Numbered from the stretch's first letter, positions 28,428 through 38,304 are shown. The stretch is DNA of 64,000 nt from a beta proteobacterium AAP65 (GCA_001295865.1 LJHW01000020.1:124001-188000), one strand, 5' to 3'. Notes: generated by a model not told the origin, from the sequence alone. Numbers and translations: made by a program.

Positions 28428-28793
28428 TTACAGCCTCCAGAGCACTTGAATGGCCCAGCCCATGCAGCCGATGAGCCAGACGATGGTGAACACCTGCAGC
28501 ACCAAACGCAGCGCTGCGGGCTTGACGTAATCCATCCAGATGTCGCGCACGCCCACCCAGGCGTGCCAGCCCAGGGCGACGAAGAGCACGAGCGTGAGCA
28601 CCTTCATCCACTGCGCCGAGAAGATGCCCGCCCAGGCGTCGTAGCCGATGGGGCCGCTGGTGAACAGCACCTGCGCCAGCAGCACCACCGTGTAGATGGC
28701 CATCAGCGTGGCGGTGACGCGCTGGCTGAGCCAGTCGCGCATGCCGTAGTGGGCGCCCGTGACGACGCGCTTCGAACCGTAGTTGACCGACAT
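28428..28793 (-). CDS. sdhD: succinate dehydrogenase membrane anchor subunit
   Basis: 121 residues with three hydrophobic helices. The start VNYGSKRVVTGAHYGMRDWL is typical of betaproteobacterial SdhD. WHAWVGVRDIWMDYVKP carries the conserved haem-ligand His and quinone-site Asp/Tyr region. Together with SdhC it holds haem b and the ubiquinone site. Confidence 0.92.
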   Translation of the reverse strand: MSVNYGSKRVVTGAHYGMRDWLSQRVTATLMAIYTVVLLAQVLFTSGPIGYDAWAGIFSAQWMKVLTLVLFVALGWHAWVGVRDIWMDYVKPAALRLVLQVFTIVWLIGCMGWAIQVLWRL

Positions 28794-28806
28794 GTCAGCG
28801 CCCCCT

Positions 28807-29229
28807 TCAGTAAACGCCGAAGAGCTTGGCGCCCAGCGCGGCGGTGAGCGCGAGGCTCAGCACCAGCGTGACGACGGCCGAGTTCTTGCCATGGGCCTTG
28901 GTGACGCTGTGCGTCATGTCCATCCACAGGTGGCGCACACCGGCGATGAAGTGGTGCAGGTAGGCCCAGATCAGGCCCAGCACGGTGAGTTTGACGAACC
29001 AGCCCGGCACGAAACCGATGCCGGCGCTGAAGGCGCTGGTGAAACGCTCGTAGCTGATCTCGGACGTGACGCTGACATCGAAGAGCCAGATCACGAAGGG
29101 CAACAAAACGAACATCAAGCCACCGCTGACGCGGTGCAGGATGGACACCCAGGCTGCCAGCGGAAGACGGTACTTCGTGGCGTCGACCAGGCGCATGGTG
29201 CCGGGTCTTTGTCTGCTCATCTCAGGCAT
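28807..29229 (-). CDS. sdhC: succinate dehydrogenase cytochrome b556 subunit
   Basis: 140 residues with three transmembrane helices. ASVWSILHR-type signature appears as AWVSILHRVSGGLMF, and the haem-ligand His lies in AYLHHFIAGVRHLWMD. It is the first structural gene of the sdh operon; the 93-base gap after the gntR gene should hold a promoter, with an AT-rich core TTGCAATAAACT at about 29269-29280. Start may be the ATG at 29229 or at 29220. Confidence 0.93.
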   Translation of the reverse strand: MPEMSRQRPGTMRLVDATKYRLPLAAWVSILHRVSGGLMFVLLPFVIWLFDVSVTSEISYERFTSAFSAGIGFVPGWFVKLTVLGLIWAYLHHFIAGVRHLWMDMTHSVTKAHGKNSAVVTLVLSLALTAALGAKLFGVY

Positions 29230-29322
29230 GTGTACTTCTCGTGGTGAAACCGGGTGAAACCCTCGGAGTTTATTGCAATGCAGCAGGCTTACGCAGAGCT
29301 GGTCAGGGCATGTTGACAGGCT

Positions 29323-30132
29323 TCAGCTGAGCTCGTTGCGGTAGTGGTGAGTGGCCGTGTGATAGAGCCCGCGGCGCAGTTCCACGGGGCGGTCGCCATA
29401 GGTGTAGGCCAGCCGCTCGACCGACAGCAGCGGCTCGCCCTCGCGCACCGCCAGCAAGGCCGCTTCGGCGGCGCTGGCGCCGACCGCCCGTACCTTCTCT
29501 TCGGCACGGATCATGTGGACATTGAATTCGGCCTCGAAGAGCCGGTACATCGGCCCGCGCCAGGCCTGCAGGCGCTCGGCCGTCAGGCCCTTGAACAGCG
29601 TGCCGGGCAGCCAGATGTCGTCGAGCACCACGGGCCGAAGCTCGCTGCCTTCGGGTACCAGCAGCAGCCGGCGCACCTGCACGGCGGCCTCACCGGCGCT
29701 CAGCGCCAGCAGGCGCGCCACCTCGGCCGGCGCCCGCATGCGGCGGCATTCGAGCAGCCGGCGCTGCAGCTGCGGCGCGCTGCCGTCGTCGGGCAGCAAG
29801 CGCAGAAAGCGGAATTGCGTGGCGCGCTCGGCATGCGTGGCCACGAAGGTGCCCTTGCCCTGGCGGCGCACCAGCACGTTGTCGGTGGCCATTTCGTCGA
29901 TGGCTTTGCGCACCGTGCCTTGGCTGACACGGAAGCGCGCGGCCAGTTCCACCTCGCTGGGGATGGCCTGCCCTGGCAGCCATTCACCGGCCTGCAGGCT
30001 TTGCAGCAGCAAGGCCTTGATCTGCTGGTACAGCGGGCTGAAGGCCGGCGCACCCTGGCCCGGGGCCGCAGGCTGCGCGCCTGACGCCGAAGGCTGGCCG
30101 GGGGTGGGCAGGACGGAAGACATCGCCGGCAT
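29323..30132 (-). CDS. GntR/HutC-family transcriptional regulator
   Basis: 269 residues. The winged helix includes YQQIKALLLQSLQAGEW, IPSEVELAARFRVSQGTVRKAI and VRRQGKGTFVA, the GntR DNA-binding pattern. A UTRA effector-binding domain of the HutC type follows (from about residue 105 to the end). UTRA regulators respond to small organic ligands. The gene precedes sdhCDAB-sdhE-gltA and diverges from mdh, so it probably controls TCA-cycle flow in response to an organic acid. The candidate operator lies just upstream. Start is at 30132 or the ATG at 30123. Confidence 0.88.
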   Translation of the reverse strand: MPAMSSVLPTPGQPSASGAQPAAPGQGAPAFSPLYQQIKALLLQSLQAGEWLPGQAIPSEVELAARFRVSQGTVRKAIDEMATDNVLVRRQGKGTFVATHAERATQFRFLRLLPDDGSAPQLQRRLLECRRMRAPAEVARLLALSAGEAAVQVRRLLLVPEGSELRPVVLDDIWLPGTLFKGLTAERLQAWRGPMYRLFEAEFNVHMIRAEEKVRAVGASAAEAALLAVREGEPLLSVERLAYTYGDRPVELRRGLYHTATHHYRNELS

Positions 30133-30142
30133 TCTCTCTCAG

Positions 30143-30167
30143 AAGTCTTGCATAAGACATAAGACTT
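30143..30167. promoter_or_regulatory. candidate GntR operator between gntR and mdh
   Basis: Inverted repeat AAGTCTT (30143-30149) and AAGACTT (30161-30167) with 11 bases between; within it GTCTTGCATAAGAC is also palindromic and CATAAGA is tandemly repeated. It stands 11 bases before gntR and upstream of a TAGAAT -10-like hexamer (about 30187) for mdh. Control of both directions by the adjacent GntR protein is inferred. Confidence 0.6.
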
Positions 30168-30245
30168 CAGTCAGGGTGCGGCGACTAGAATCCGGGCTTC
30201 GTGTTCCCTGCACGTTCACACCCTTTTTTGATCCAGGAGACCTCC

Positions 30246-31232
30246 ATGTCCAAGAAGCCCGTTCGCGTGGCTGTCACCGGCGCCGCCGGCCAGATCGGCT
30301 ACGCCCTGCTCTTCCGCATCGCCAGCGGCGAAATGCTGGGCAAGGACCAGCCGGTCATCCTGCAGCTGCTGGAAGTGCCCGTCGAAGGCCCGCAGAAGGC
30401 GCTGAAGGGCGTGATGATGGAACTGGACGACTGCGCCTTCCCGCTGCTGGCCGGCATGGAAGCGCACAGCGATCCGATGACCGCCTTCAAGGACACCGAC
30501 TACGCGCTGCTCGTGGGTTCGATGCCGCGCAAGGCCGGCATGGAGCGCGCCGAGCTGCTCAGCATCAACGGCCAGATCTTCATCGGCCAGGGCAAGGCGC
30601 TGGACGCCGTGGCCAGCCGCGACGTGAAGGTGCTGGTGGTGGGCAACCCCGCCAACACCAACGCCTGGATCGCGATGAAGAGCGCGCCGAGCCTGCCGCG
30701 CGAGAACTTCACCGCCATGCTGCGCCTGGACCACAACCGCGCCCTCAGCCAGCTGGCTGCCAAGACCGGCAAGCCTGTGGCCAGCATCAAGAACCTGGCC
30801 GTGTGGGGCAACCACAGCCCGACCATGTACGCCGACTACCGCTTCGCCACCATCGAAGGCGCCAGCGTGAAGGACATGATCAACGACCACGCCTGGAACA
30901 AGGACGTGTTCCTGCCCACCGTGGGCAAGCGCGGCGCCGCCATCATCGAAGCACGCGGCCTGAGCAGCGCCGCCAGCGCCGCCAACGCCGCCATCGACCA
31001 CATGCGCGACTGGGCCCTGGGCACCAACGGCGGCTGGGTGACGATGGGCGTGCCGAGCAACGGCGAGTACGGCATCCCCAAGGACACGATGTTCGGCTAC
31101 CCCGTCACCTGCGAAGGCGGCAAGTACAAGATCGTCGAAGGCTTGGCCGTGGACGAGTTCAGCCAGGGTTGCATCGACAAGACCTTGGCCGAGCTGATCG
31201 GCGAGCAGGACGGCGTCAAGCACCTGCTGTGA
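30246..31232 (+). CDS. mdh: malate dehydrogenase
   Basis: 328 residues of the LDH-like MDH group typical of betaproteobacteria. NAD-binding [18 protein letters not shown]; substrate arginines in [16 protein letters not shown] and [13 protein letters not shown]; catalytic His in [12 protein letters not shown]. It oxidises malate to oxaloacetate with NAD. An AGGAGACCTCC ribosome-binding site precedes the ATG. A strong terminator follows. Confidence 0.97.
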   Translation: MSKKPVRVAVTGAAGQIGYALLFRIASGEMLGKDQPVILQLLEVPVEGPQKALKGVMMELDDCAFPLLAGMEAHSDPMTAFKDTDYALLVGSMPRKAGMERAELLSINGQIFIGQGKALDAVASRDVKVLVVGNPANTNAWIAMKSAPSLPRENFTAMLRLDHNRALSQLAAKTGKPVASIKNLAVWGNHSPTMYADYRFATIEGASVKDMINDHAWNKDVFLPTVGKRGAAIIEARGLSSAASAANAAIDHMRDWALGTNGGWVTMGVPSNGEYGIPKDTMFGYPVTCEGGKYKIVEGLAVDEFSQGCIDKTLAELIGEQDGVKHLL

Positions 31233-31277
31233 GCCAGCGCCGGCCGAGTGCCGGCTCTGTTGCAGCCCGCCCCTCCG

Positions 31278-31302
31278 AAGGGCCCCGCGAGGGGCCCTTT
31301 TT
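31278..31302 (+). terminator. intrinsic terminator after mdh
   Basis: AAGGGCCCC-GCGA-GGGGCCCTT, a perfect 9-bp stem running into TTTTT. Confidence 0.88.
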
Positions 31303-31376
31303 GCTTTGCGGGACCGCGCTGTGCGCTCGCCCTACACTGGCAGGCCCGGCCCAGTGCCGCCTGCCTGCCAGCCGCC

Positions 31377-32375
31377 TTGCCTGCCGCCCACCACCCCCGC
31401 AGCGCCCTCTTCGACCCCGACGAAGCGGCCATCGCGCCGCTGCCGGTCTGCGACCACTACGCCGGCGTCGAGCCCCGCATGACAAAAAGCCTGCAACTGC
31501 AGGCCGAGATGGGCCCGGTCTTCGACATCACACTCGACAACGAAGACGGCGCCCCGGTCGGTGGCGAAACCGACCAGGCACAGCTGATCGCCGGCCTGCT
31601 GGCCAGCCCCGACAACCGCTGGGGCCGGGTCGGCGTGCGCCTGCTGCCGGTGCAGCACCGCCTGTTCACCGAAGTGGCCGCCACGGTGCTGGCCGCCGCG
31701 CGTGCACCGGCCTACCTGATGCTGCCCAAGCCCGAGAGCCTGGCCGATGTGCTGCGCGCGGTGAAGACGCTCGACGCGCTGGGCGGCAGCGCCATCCCCG
31801 TGCACGTGCTGATCGAAACGCACGGCGCGCTGCGCGATGTCTTCGCCATCGCGGCGTTGCCCCGTGTGCAGTCGCTGTCGTTCGGCTTGATGGATTTCGT
31901 CTCGGCGCACCGCGGCGCCATTCCGCAGGCGGCCATGGGCATGTCGGAGACCGGCGGCCAATTCGCGCACCCCCTGGTGCTGCGTGCGAAGCTGGAAATC
32001 GCTGCGGCCTGCCACGCTGCAGGCAAGACGCCTTCGCACTGTGTCGTCACCGAATTCAAGAACGAGCGTGCGCTGCGCGCGGCGGCCGAGAAGGCCAGCC
32101 GCGCGCTGGGCTACACGCGCATGTGGAGCATCCACCCGGCGCAGATCCGCCCCATCGTCGAGGCTTTCTCGCCCACGGCCTCGGAGATCGAGGACGCCAT
32201 CGAAATCATCACCGCGGCGCAGGCCGCGCAGTGGGCGCCGATCCGCCACCAAGACACCCTGCACGACCGCGCCAGCTACCGCTACTTCTGGCAGGTCATC
32301 GAACGCGCCCACCGCGCCAGCCTGGCCGACGGCCCGCAACTGCCCGCCGAGCTGCGCCTGGCCTGGTTCGGCTGA
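31377..32375 (+). CDS. HpcH/HpaI aldolase, citrate lyase beta subunit-like
   Basis: 332 residues from a TTG at 31377, chosen because an upstream ATG lies before the mdh terminator and the family normally starts just before HHPRSALFDPDE. The (beta/alpha)8 fold shows DITLDNEDGAPVG, a metal-binding Glu in HVLIETHGALRDVF, and the LSFGLMDFVSAHRG segment. Relatives cleave citramalyl-, malyl- or citryl-CoA esters; no citrate lyase alpha or gamma genes are adjacent, so it is a stand-alone CitE-like lyase or thioesterase. Its location next to mdh fits C4/C2 acid metabolism. Confidence 0.85.
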   Translation: MPAAHHPRSALFDPDEAAIAPLPVCDHYAGVEPRMTKSLQLQAEMGPVFDITLDNEDGAPVGGETDQAQLIAGLLASPDNRWGRVGVRLLPVQHRLFTEVAATVLAAARAPAYLMLPKPESLADVLRAVKTLDALGGSAIPVHVLIETHGALRDVFAIAALPRVQSLSFGLMDFVSAHRGAIPQAAMGMSETGGQFAHPLVLRAKLEIAAACHAAGKTPSHCVVTEFKNERALRAAAEKASRALGYTRMWSIHPAQIRPIVEAFSPTASEIEDAIEIITAAQAAQWAPIRHQDTLHDRASYRYFWQVIERAHRASLADGPQLPAELRLAWFG

Positions 32376-32396
32376 AACCCTTTCATCGCCCACCGC

Positions 32397-34316
32397 ATGC
32401 AACCACGCGCCGCCTTCCTGCTCGCCCTGGCCCTGGCCTGGGGCAGCGCCCACGCACAGCAGCTGCAGCTGCGTGTGCTGCACACCAGCGACCTGCACAT
32501 GAACCTGCTGGGCTGGGACTACTACCAGGACAAGCCCACCGAAGAGTTTGGGCTGGACCGCACCGTCACGCTGATCAAGGCCGCGCGTGCCGAGAAGCCC
32601 AACACGCTGCTCTTCGACAACGGCGACCTGCTGCAGGGCAGCCCACTGGGCGACTTTGTCGCCAAGGTCAAGCCGCTGCCGGCCGGCGCCGTGCACCCGG
32701 CCTTCAAGGTGTTGAACGCGCTGAAGGTCGACGCCGCCACTTTGGGCAACCACGAGTTCAACTTCGGCCTGCCCTTCCTGCGCCAGGCGCTGGCCGGCGC
32801 GGCCTTCCCGGTGGTGAGCAGCAATGTCGTGGTCGACGACGGCGGCCCGGCCGATAAGGCCAAGCCGGCCTTCCCCACGCACGTGCTGCTGGAGCGCCGC
32901 TTCGTCGACGACACCGGCGCGCCGCACACGCTGAAGATCGGCGTCATCGGCCTGGTGCCGCCGCAGATCCTGCAATGGGACCGCCAGCACCTGCAGGGCC
33001 GCGTGAAGGTGCAGGACATGGTGGCCAGCGCACGCGCTCTGGTGCCACGCCTGAAGGCCGAAGGCGCCGACGTGGTGGTGGTGCTGGCCCACACCGGCTT
33101 CTCGCGCACGCCGCCTGCGCCGATGGCCGAGAACGTGGTGGGTGCGCTGGCCGAGGTGCCGGGCGTGAACGCCATCCTCTTCGGGCATGCGCATGGCGAA
33201 TTCCCGGGCCCGGCTTTCGCCAACTACCCGAAGGTGGATGTCACCAAGGGCACCATCCACGGCGTGCCCGCGGCCATGCCCGGCGCCTGGGGCAGCCACC
33301 TCGGCGTGGTGGACCTGGTGCTGAAAAAAGCAGGCGGCGGCTGGCAGGTGAGCGACGCGCGCGCCGAGATCCGCCCCATCCGCGACCGCGCCACGCGCAA
33401 GGCGCTGGTGGCGCCCGACCCGATGGTGGCCACGCTGGTGCAGGCCGAGCACGAAGGCACGGTGGCGCACATGCGCGCCGAGGTGGCGCGCACCACGGCG
33501 CCCATCCACAGCTATTTCGCGCAGGTCACCGACGACCCCAGCGTGCAGATCGTCAGCAACGCGCAGCTGGCCTACGCGCGCAAGGCGCTGGCAGGCACGC
33601 CGCTGGCCACGCTGCCGCTGCTCTCGGCCTCGGCGCCCTTCAAGACCGGCGGGCGCGGCGGCGCGGGCTACTACACCGACATCGCGGCCGGCCCCGTGGC
33701 GCTGCGCAACGTGGCCGATCTCTACATCTACCCGAACACCGTGAAGGTGGTGAAGCTCACGGGCGCGCAGGTGCGCGAGTGGCTGGAATTCGCCGCCGGC
33801 GCCTTCAATCGCATCGACCCCGCCGGCCCGAAAGAGCAGAACCTGCTCAACCCCGGTTTCCCCAGCTTCAACTTCGACACGCTCGACGGTGTCAGCTACC
33901 GCATCGACGTGACGCAGCCCGCACGCTACGAACGCAGCGGCCAGCTCGTGGCGCCGCAGGCGCGCCGCATCGTCGAGCTGCGCTACCAGGGCCAGCCGGT
34001 GGACGACAAGGCCGAGTTCCTCGTCGTCACCAACAACTACCGCGCCTCGGGCGGCGGCAGTTTCCCCGGCCTGGACGGCAGCAACATCGTGCTGGACGCG
34101 CCCGACGAAAACCGCGAGGCGCTGACGCAATACCTGCAGGCCGCACGCACGGTGGACCCGGCGGCCGATGGCAACTGGCGCATCCTGCCCGTGCCCGGTG
34201 TGTCGCTGCGTTTTGCCTCGGGGGCGGGCGGCATCGCGCACCTGGCGCGCACGCCGCAGGTGCGGCTGGTGCAAGACCGGGGTGACGGCAGCGCTTTGTT
34301 CGAACTGCAGCCTTGA
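32397..34316 (+). CDS. cpdB: 2',3'-cyclic-nucleotide 2'-phosphodiesterase/3'-nucleotidase
   Basis: 639 residues with a signal peptide ending SAHAQQ. The N-terminal metallophosphoesterase domain has HTSDLHMNLLGWDYYQDK, NGDLLQGSPLGDF, GNHEFNFGLPF and FGHAHGEFPG, following the E. coli CpdB order rather than UshA. The C-terminal 5'-nucleotidase domain binds the nucleoside (NLLNPGFPSFNFDTLDGV). It works in the periplasm to salvage phosphate and nucleosides. The next gene starts 2 bases after its stop. Confidence 0.92.
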   Translation: MQPRAAFLLALALAWGSAHAQQLQLRVLHTSDLHMNLLGWDYYQDKPTEEFGLDRTVTLIKAARAEKPNTLLFDNGDLLQGSPLGDFVAKVKPLPAGAVHPAFKVLNALKVDAATLGNHEFNFGLPFLRQALAGAAFPVVSSNVVVDDGGPADKAKPAFPTHVLLERRFVDDTGAPHTLKIGVIGLVPPQILQWDRQHLQGRVKVQDMVASARALVPRLKAEGADVVVVLAHTGFSRTPPAPMAENVVGALAEVPGVNAILFGHAHGEFPGPAFANYPKVDVTKGTIHGVPAAMPGAWGSHLGVVDLVLKKAGGGWQVSDARAEIRPIRDRATRKALVAPDPMVATLVQAEHEGTVAHMRAEVARTTAPIHSYFAQVTDDPSVQIVSNAQLAYARKALAGTPLATLPLLSASAPFKTGGRGGAGYYTDIAAGPVALRNVADLYIYPNTVKVVKLTGAQVREWLEFAAGAFNRIDPAGPKEQNLLNPGFPSFNFDTLDGVSYRIDVTQPARYERSGQLVAPQARRIVELRYQGQPVDDKAEFLVVTNNYRASGGGSFPGLDGSNIVLDAPDENREALTQYLQAARTVDPAADGNWRILPVPGVSLRFASGAGGIAHLARTPQVRLVQDRGDGSALFELQP

Positions 34317-34318
34317 CG

Positions 34319-36721
34319 ATGAAGCGCCTGCGCGAACTGCGGCAGCGCCCTGCCGGCCTGGTGGTGCTGGGCACGCTGGCCCTGCTGGCCGGCCTGGCCG
34401 TGCTGGCAGTGCTGGTGCTCTCGCTGCTGACCTTGTGGTGGAGCTTCGACCTGCCGCCGCTGGACAAGGCCGTGGACTACCGCCCGCGCCAGCACCTGCA
34501 GGTGCTGGCCGCCGATGGCAGCGAGATCGCGCAGTTCGGCAGCGAGCGGCGTGTCTTCGTGCCCATCGCGCAGACGCCGCAGGCACTCAAGCAGGCCGTG
34601 CTGGCGGTGGAAGACGCCGGCTTCTACGAACACAGCGGCATCAGCTGGAAGGGCGTGGTGCGCGCGGCGTGGTCCAACCTCACCGGCGGCATCGGCGGCG
34701 GCGCCAGCACCATCACGCAACAGGTCTCGCGCACCTTCTTCCTCAGCACGCAGCGCACGCTGGAGCGCAAGGTGAAAGAAGCGCTGATCGCGCGCCAGCT
34801 CGAGCAGACGCTGAGCAAGGACGAGATCCTGGAGCTCTACCTCAATCAGATCTACCTCGGCCAGCGTGCGTATGGCTATGGCGCAGCGGCGCAGGTCTAC
34901 TTCGGCAAACCGCTGGCGCAATTGAACCTGGCCGAGAGCGCCATGCTCGCCGGCCTGCAGCAGAACCCCATCTACGCCAACCCCATCAACAACGCCGCGG
35001 CGGCCACCAAGCGCCAGCGCTGGGTGCTCGACCGCATGCAGCGCACGGGCGCCATCACCGAGGCACAAGAGGCCGAGGCCCTGGCCTTCCAGCTGGTCTA
35101 CCGCAAGCCGGCGTTTGTCGAGGTGCAGGCCCAGCACGTGGCCGAGATGGCGCGCCGCGCGGTGGTGGAACGCCTGGGCGAAAAGGCCTACACCGAGGGC
35201 GTGCGTGTGCACACCTCGCTGGTGGCCGACGAGCAGCGCGCCGCCCACGCCGCGTTGCGCCGTGCCCTGCTGGCGCACGAACGCCGCCAGCCCTGGCGCG
35301 GCCCCGAAGGTTTTGAAGCCCTGCCCGCCGATGCCGACGGAGCCGCCGGCGTGGAACGGGCCGCCGGCTTGGCGCTGAAAGACGGCCGCGACGACGACGA
35401 CCTGCGCCTGGCCATCTTGCTGGCCGCCAGCCCGCGCGAGCTGGTGGCGCAGTTGGCCAGCGGCGAGCGTGTCACGCTGCGGGGCGACAGCCTGCGCTGG
35501 GTGCAATCGGCCCTGGCCCCGGGCGCGCCGCCAAGCAGGGCGTTGCGCCGCGGCAGCATCGTGCGCCTGATGGCCCAGCCCGGCCGGCCGGGTGCCGAGG
35601 GCAAAACCACGGCACCCACCTGGGTGCTGGCGCAGTGGCCGCAGGCCGAAGGCGCGTACGTGGCGCTTGACCCCAGCACCGGCCGCATCCGCGCGCTGGT
35701 GGGCGGCTTCTCCTTCACGCGCAGCCAGTTCAACCGCGTCACCAGCGCCTGGCGCCAGCCGGGCTCGAGCTTCAAGCCCTTCCTGTACTCGGCGGCGCTG
35801 GAGCAGGGCGTGATGCCCGAGACGCTGGTGAACGACGCGCCCTTGATCGACGCCGCCGGCAACGCCAGCCCTGGCCTGCGCCCGGGCAACTGGAACCCTC
35901 AGAACAGCGACGGCAACTTCGATGGCGAGATTTCCGTGCGCGAAGGCCTGGTGCGCAGCAAGAACCTCGTGAGCATCCGCGTGCTCGACCACATCGGCAT
36001 GAGCGCGGCGCGGCAGTGGATCACCCGCTTCGGCTTCGAGCTCAACCGCCACCCGAACAACCTGACGCTGGCGCTGGGCACGGGCAGCACCACGGCGCTG
36101 CAGATGGCCGCGGCCTACGCCGTGTTCGCCAACGGCGGCCACCGCGTGGCGCCGGTGCTCATCGAGAAGATCGTCGATGCACGGGGCCAGGTGCTCTACG
36201 AAGCCCCGCCGCCGAGGCCGCTGGACGCCAGCACCCGCGTGATTCCGGCGCGCAACGCCTTCCTTGTCAACACGCTGATGCGCGACGTGACCGCGCGCGG
36301 CACCGCGGCGCGAGCGCAGGGCGCCCTGGGCCGCAGCGATGTCTACGGCAAGACCGGCACCACCAACGATGCGGTGGACGCCTGGTTCGCCGGCTGGGCG
36401 CCGGGCGTGGCCGCGGTGGCCTGGATAGGCCATGACGAACCCAAGAGCCTGGGTGAACGTGAATCGGGCGGCGGCCTGGCGCTGCCGGTGTGGATAGACG
36501 CTGTGGCAAGCAGCCTGCGCGGCGTGAACTTCCAGCCGCTCTACCAGCCCGAGGACGTGGTGGCCATCGAAGGCGACTGGCGCTATGTCGAATACGAGGC
36601 CGGTGGTTTTGTCGTGAAGGTGGGCGAGGCCGAGCTGCCGATATCGCCCGAGGAGGCTGCCTGGGCGGCGCTGCCCGCGGTTGCCGCCTCGGCCCCGGCA
36701 GCAGCGGCCAGCACGCGCTGA
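34319..36721 (+). CDS. mrcA: class A penicillin-binding protein 1A
   Basis: 800 residues. One N-terminal transmembrane helix (about 15-42). The glycosyltransferase domain has AVEDAGFYEHSG (catalytic Glu98) and GGASTITQQVSRTFF. The transpeptidase domain has the SxxK motif as SSFK starting at Ser483, SKN in VRSKNLVSI and KTG in YGKTGTTNDAVD. The insert between the domains fits PBP1A with an OB-like region. It polymerises and cross-links peptidoglycan in the periplasm. The ATG at 34319 is preferred to a TTG overlapping the cpdB stop. Confidence 0.93.
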   Translation: MKRLRELRQRPAGLVVLGTLALLAGLAVLAVLVLSLLTLWWSFDLPPLDKAVDYRPRQHLQVLAADGSEIAQFGSERRVFVPIAQTPQALKQAVLAVEDAGFYEHSGISWKGVVRAAWSNLTGGIGGGASTITQQVSRTFFLSTQRTLERKVKEALIARQLEQTLSKDEILELYLNQIYLGQRAYGYGAAAQVYFGKPLAQLNLAESAMLAGLQQNPIYANPINNAAAATKRQRWVLDRMQRTGAITEAQEAEALAFQLVYRKPAFVEVQAQHVAEMARRAVVERLGEKAYTEGVRVHTSLVADEQRAAHAALRRALLAHERRQPWRGPEGFEALPADADGAAGVERAAGLALKDGRDDDDLRLAILLAASPRELVAQLASGERVTLRGDSLRWVQSALAPGAPPSRALRRGSIVRLMAQPGRPGAEGKTTAPTWVLAQWPQAEGAYVALDPSTGRIRALVGGFSFTRSQFNRVTSAWRQPGSSFKPFLYSAALEQGVMPETLVNDAPLIDAAGNASPGLRPGNWNPQNSDGNFDGEISVREGLVRSKNLVSIRVLDHIGMSAARQWITRFGFELNRHPNNLTLALGTGSTTALQMAAAYAVFANGGHRVAPVLIEKIVDARGQVLYEAPPPRPLDASTRVIPARNAFLVNTLMRDVTARGTAARAQGALGRSDVYGKTGTTNDAVDAWFAGWAPGVAAVAWIGHDEPKSLGERESGGGLALPVWIDAVASSLRGVNFQPLYQPEDVVAIEGDWRYVEYEAGGFVVKVGEAELPISPEEAAWAALPAVAASAPAAAASTR

Positions 36722-36743
36722 GGCGGCTGCGGCGAGCTATGCC

Positions 36744-38210
36744 TCACAGCTCGGGCGCGATGCCCTCGGCGTAGTCGTACAGCGCTTCCAGCAAGCCCTG
36801 CGCGCGCTCGTCGCCAGCGGTGTCGGCCGCTTCGGCCAGCTGGTCGATGCGTTCGAAGTAAGCCTCCAGCGTCAGCCCCCCGCCACGGCCGTGGTGCAGG
36901 CGTTCGGCGCGGTGCTCTTCCCAGCGCTGCTGCTCCTCGTCGTTCAAGGTCTGCGGGAAGTTTCGCGCGCGGTAGCGGAAGAGCAGCTCGTCCAGCCGCG
37001 CGTCGTTGAAAGCCACGCGCTGGCTCGCCAGCTTCTCGGGCGACAGCGCCCGCAGGCGCTGCAGCGTGCGGCGGTCGTCATTGCCGACGAAGCCGCCGTA
37101 GAGGTCTTCATCGACATCCGGCGCTTCGGCCGGCGCGGGCCGCACGAAGACCTGCGGCCACAGCGCATCGAACACACCACCCGCACCCAGCGCCGCCGCG
37201 GTCTCGGCGTGTGCCATCGCCGCCGGCAGGTCCAGGCCCCAGCGCTCGGCCGCACCGCCCAGCGTCTTCAGGTTGCCGATGACGATGGGGCTCTTGTTGA
37301 GGTGGATGGTCTTGATGGGCAGGCGCTGTTCGCCCTGCCCGGCCGCATCCAGTTCTGTCTGGCGCGTGAACAAACGGCGGCGCACGGTGTCAGCGTCCAG
37401 CCCTTCGAGCGCCCGCGGGTCGTGCGCCAGGTCCCAGACGATGAGCTCGTTCTTGTTCGTCGGGTGCATGCCCAGCGGCCACACCACGGCCAGGCAGCCG
37501 CGCTCCACCGGGTACATGCCCGAGAGGTGCACAAAAGGCCGACCCACGCCGATCTCTGCGGCCACGGCGTCCTTCTTGCGCAGCTTCAGGCAGAAGTCCC
37601 ACAGCCGCGGCTGCTTGCTCTTGATCAAACGCGCCAGCGCGATGGTGGCGCGCACATCGCTCAGCGCGTCGTGCGCGGCTTCGTGCGCCAGGCCGTTGGC
37701 GGCAGTCAGGTGCTCCAGCTTGAACGAGGGCCGGCCGGCCATCTCGGGTGCGGTGTGCACGGGCCATTCGATGCCCTCGGGCCGCAGCGCCCAGCAGCAG
37801 CGCACCACGTCCAGCAGGTCCCAGCGGCCGCAACCGTTCTGCCATTCACGTGCATACGGGTCGATGAGACAACGCCAGAAGAGGTGGCGCGTGACCTCGT
37901 CGTCGAAGCGGATGCTGTTGTAGCCCAGGCCCACCGTGCCGTCCTGCGCCAGTTCACGCTCGATGGCTGCGGCGAAGGCGTGTTCGGGCACACCCTGGTG
38001 CAGCGCCTGCTGCGGCGTGATGCCGGTGAGCAGCACGCTTTCGGGGTCGGGCAGGCTGTCGGGCGCGGGCTGGCAGAAGAGCATCAGCGGCTCGCCGATC
38101 TCGTTCAACTCGGCATCGGTGCGCACGCCGGCAAACTGCGAAGGACGGTCGCGGCGCGGCACACGGCCGAAGGTCTCGTAGTCGTGCCAGTAGAAGCTCA
38201 ATTCGCTCAT
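36744..38210 (-). CDS. sbcB: exodeoxyribonuclease I
   Basis: 488 residues from the ATG at 38210. The DnaQ-type 3'-5' exonuclease signature is complete: Exo I in FYWHDYETFGRVP, Exo II in LGYNSIRFDDEV, Exo III in HDALSDVRATIALA. Downstream SH3-like and helical parts are typical of ExoI (HLSGMYPVERGCLAVVWPL, NKSPIV). It degrades single-stranded DNA and takes part in mismatch repair and recombination. Confidence 0.95.
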   Translation of the reverse strand: MSELSFYWHDYETFGRVPRRDRPSQFAGVRTDAELNEIGEPLMLFCQPAPDSLPDPESVLLTGITPQQALHQGVPEHAFAAAIERELAQDGTVGLGYNSIRFDDEVTRHLFWRCLIDPYAREWQNGCGRWDLLDVVRCCWALRPEGIEWPVHTAPEMAGRPSFKLEHLTAANGLAHEAAHDALSDVRATIALARLIKSKQPRLWDFCLKLRKKDAVAAEIGVGRPFVHLSGMYPVERGCLAVVWPLGMHPTNKNELIVWDLAHDPRALEGLDADTVRRRLFTRQTELDAAGQGEQRLPIKTIHLNKSPIVIGNLKTLGGAAERWGLDLPAAMAHAETAAALGAGGVFDALWPQVFVRPAPAEAPDVDEDLYGGFVGNDDRRTLQRLRALSPEKLASQRVAFNDARLDELLFRYRARNFPQTLNDEEQQRWEEHRAERLHHGRGGGLTLEAYFERIDQLAEAADTAGDERAQGLLEALYDYAEGIAPEL

Positions 38211-38304
38211 GCGGGCACGATAGCGCAAGCCCTGGGCAGCCCCGATGCAAGAAGCGGCGTCGGCCCCTAGACTGCGCCGCTTCGCTGTCTTCACCCCGCG
38301 TCCT

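Noticed and set aside
29513-32857. Very long plus-strand frame across gntR, mdh and the CitE-like gene
   Set aside because: High-GC shadow frame; the real genes have clear family motifs and start sites.
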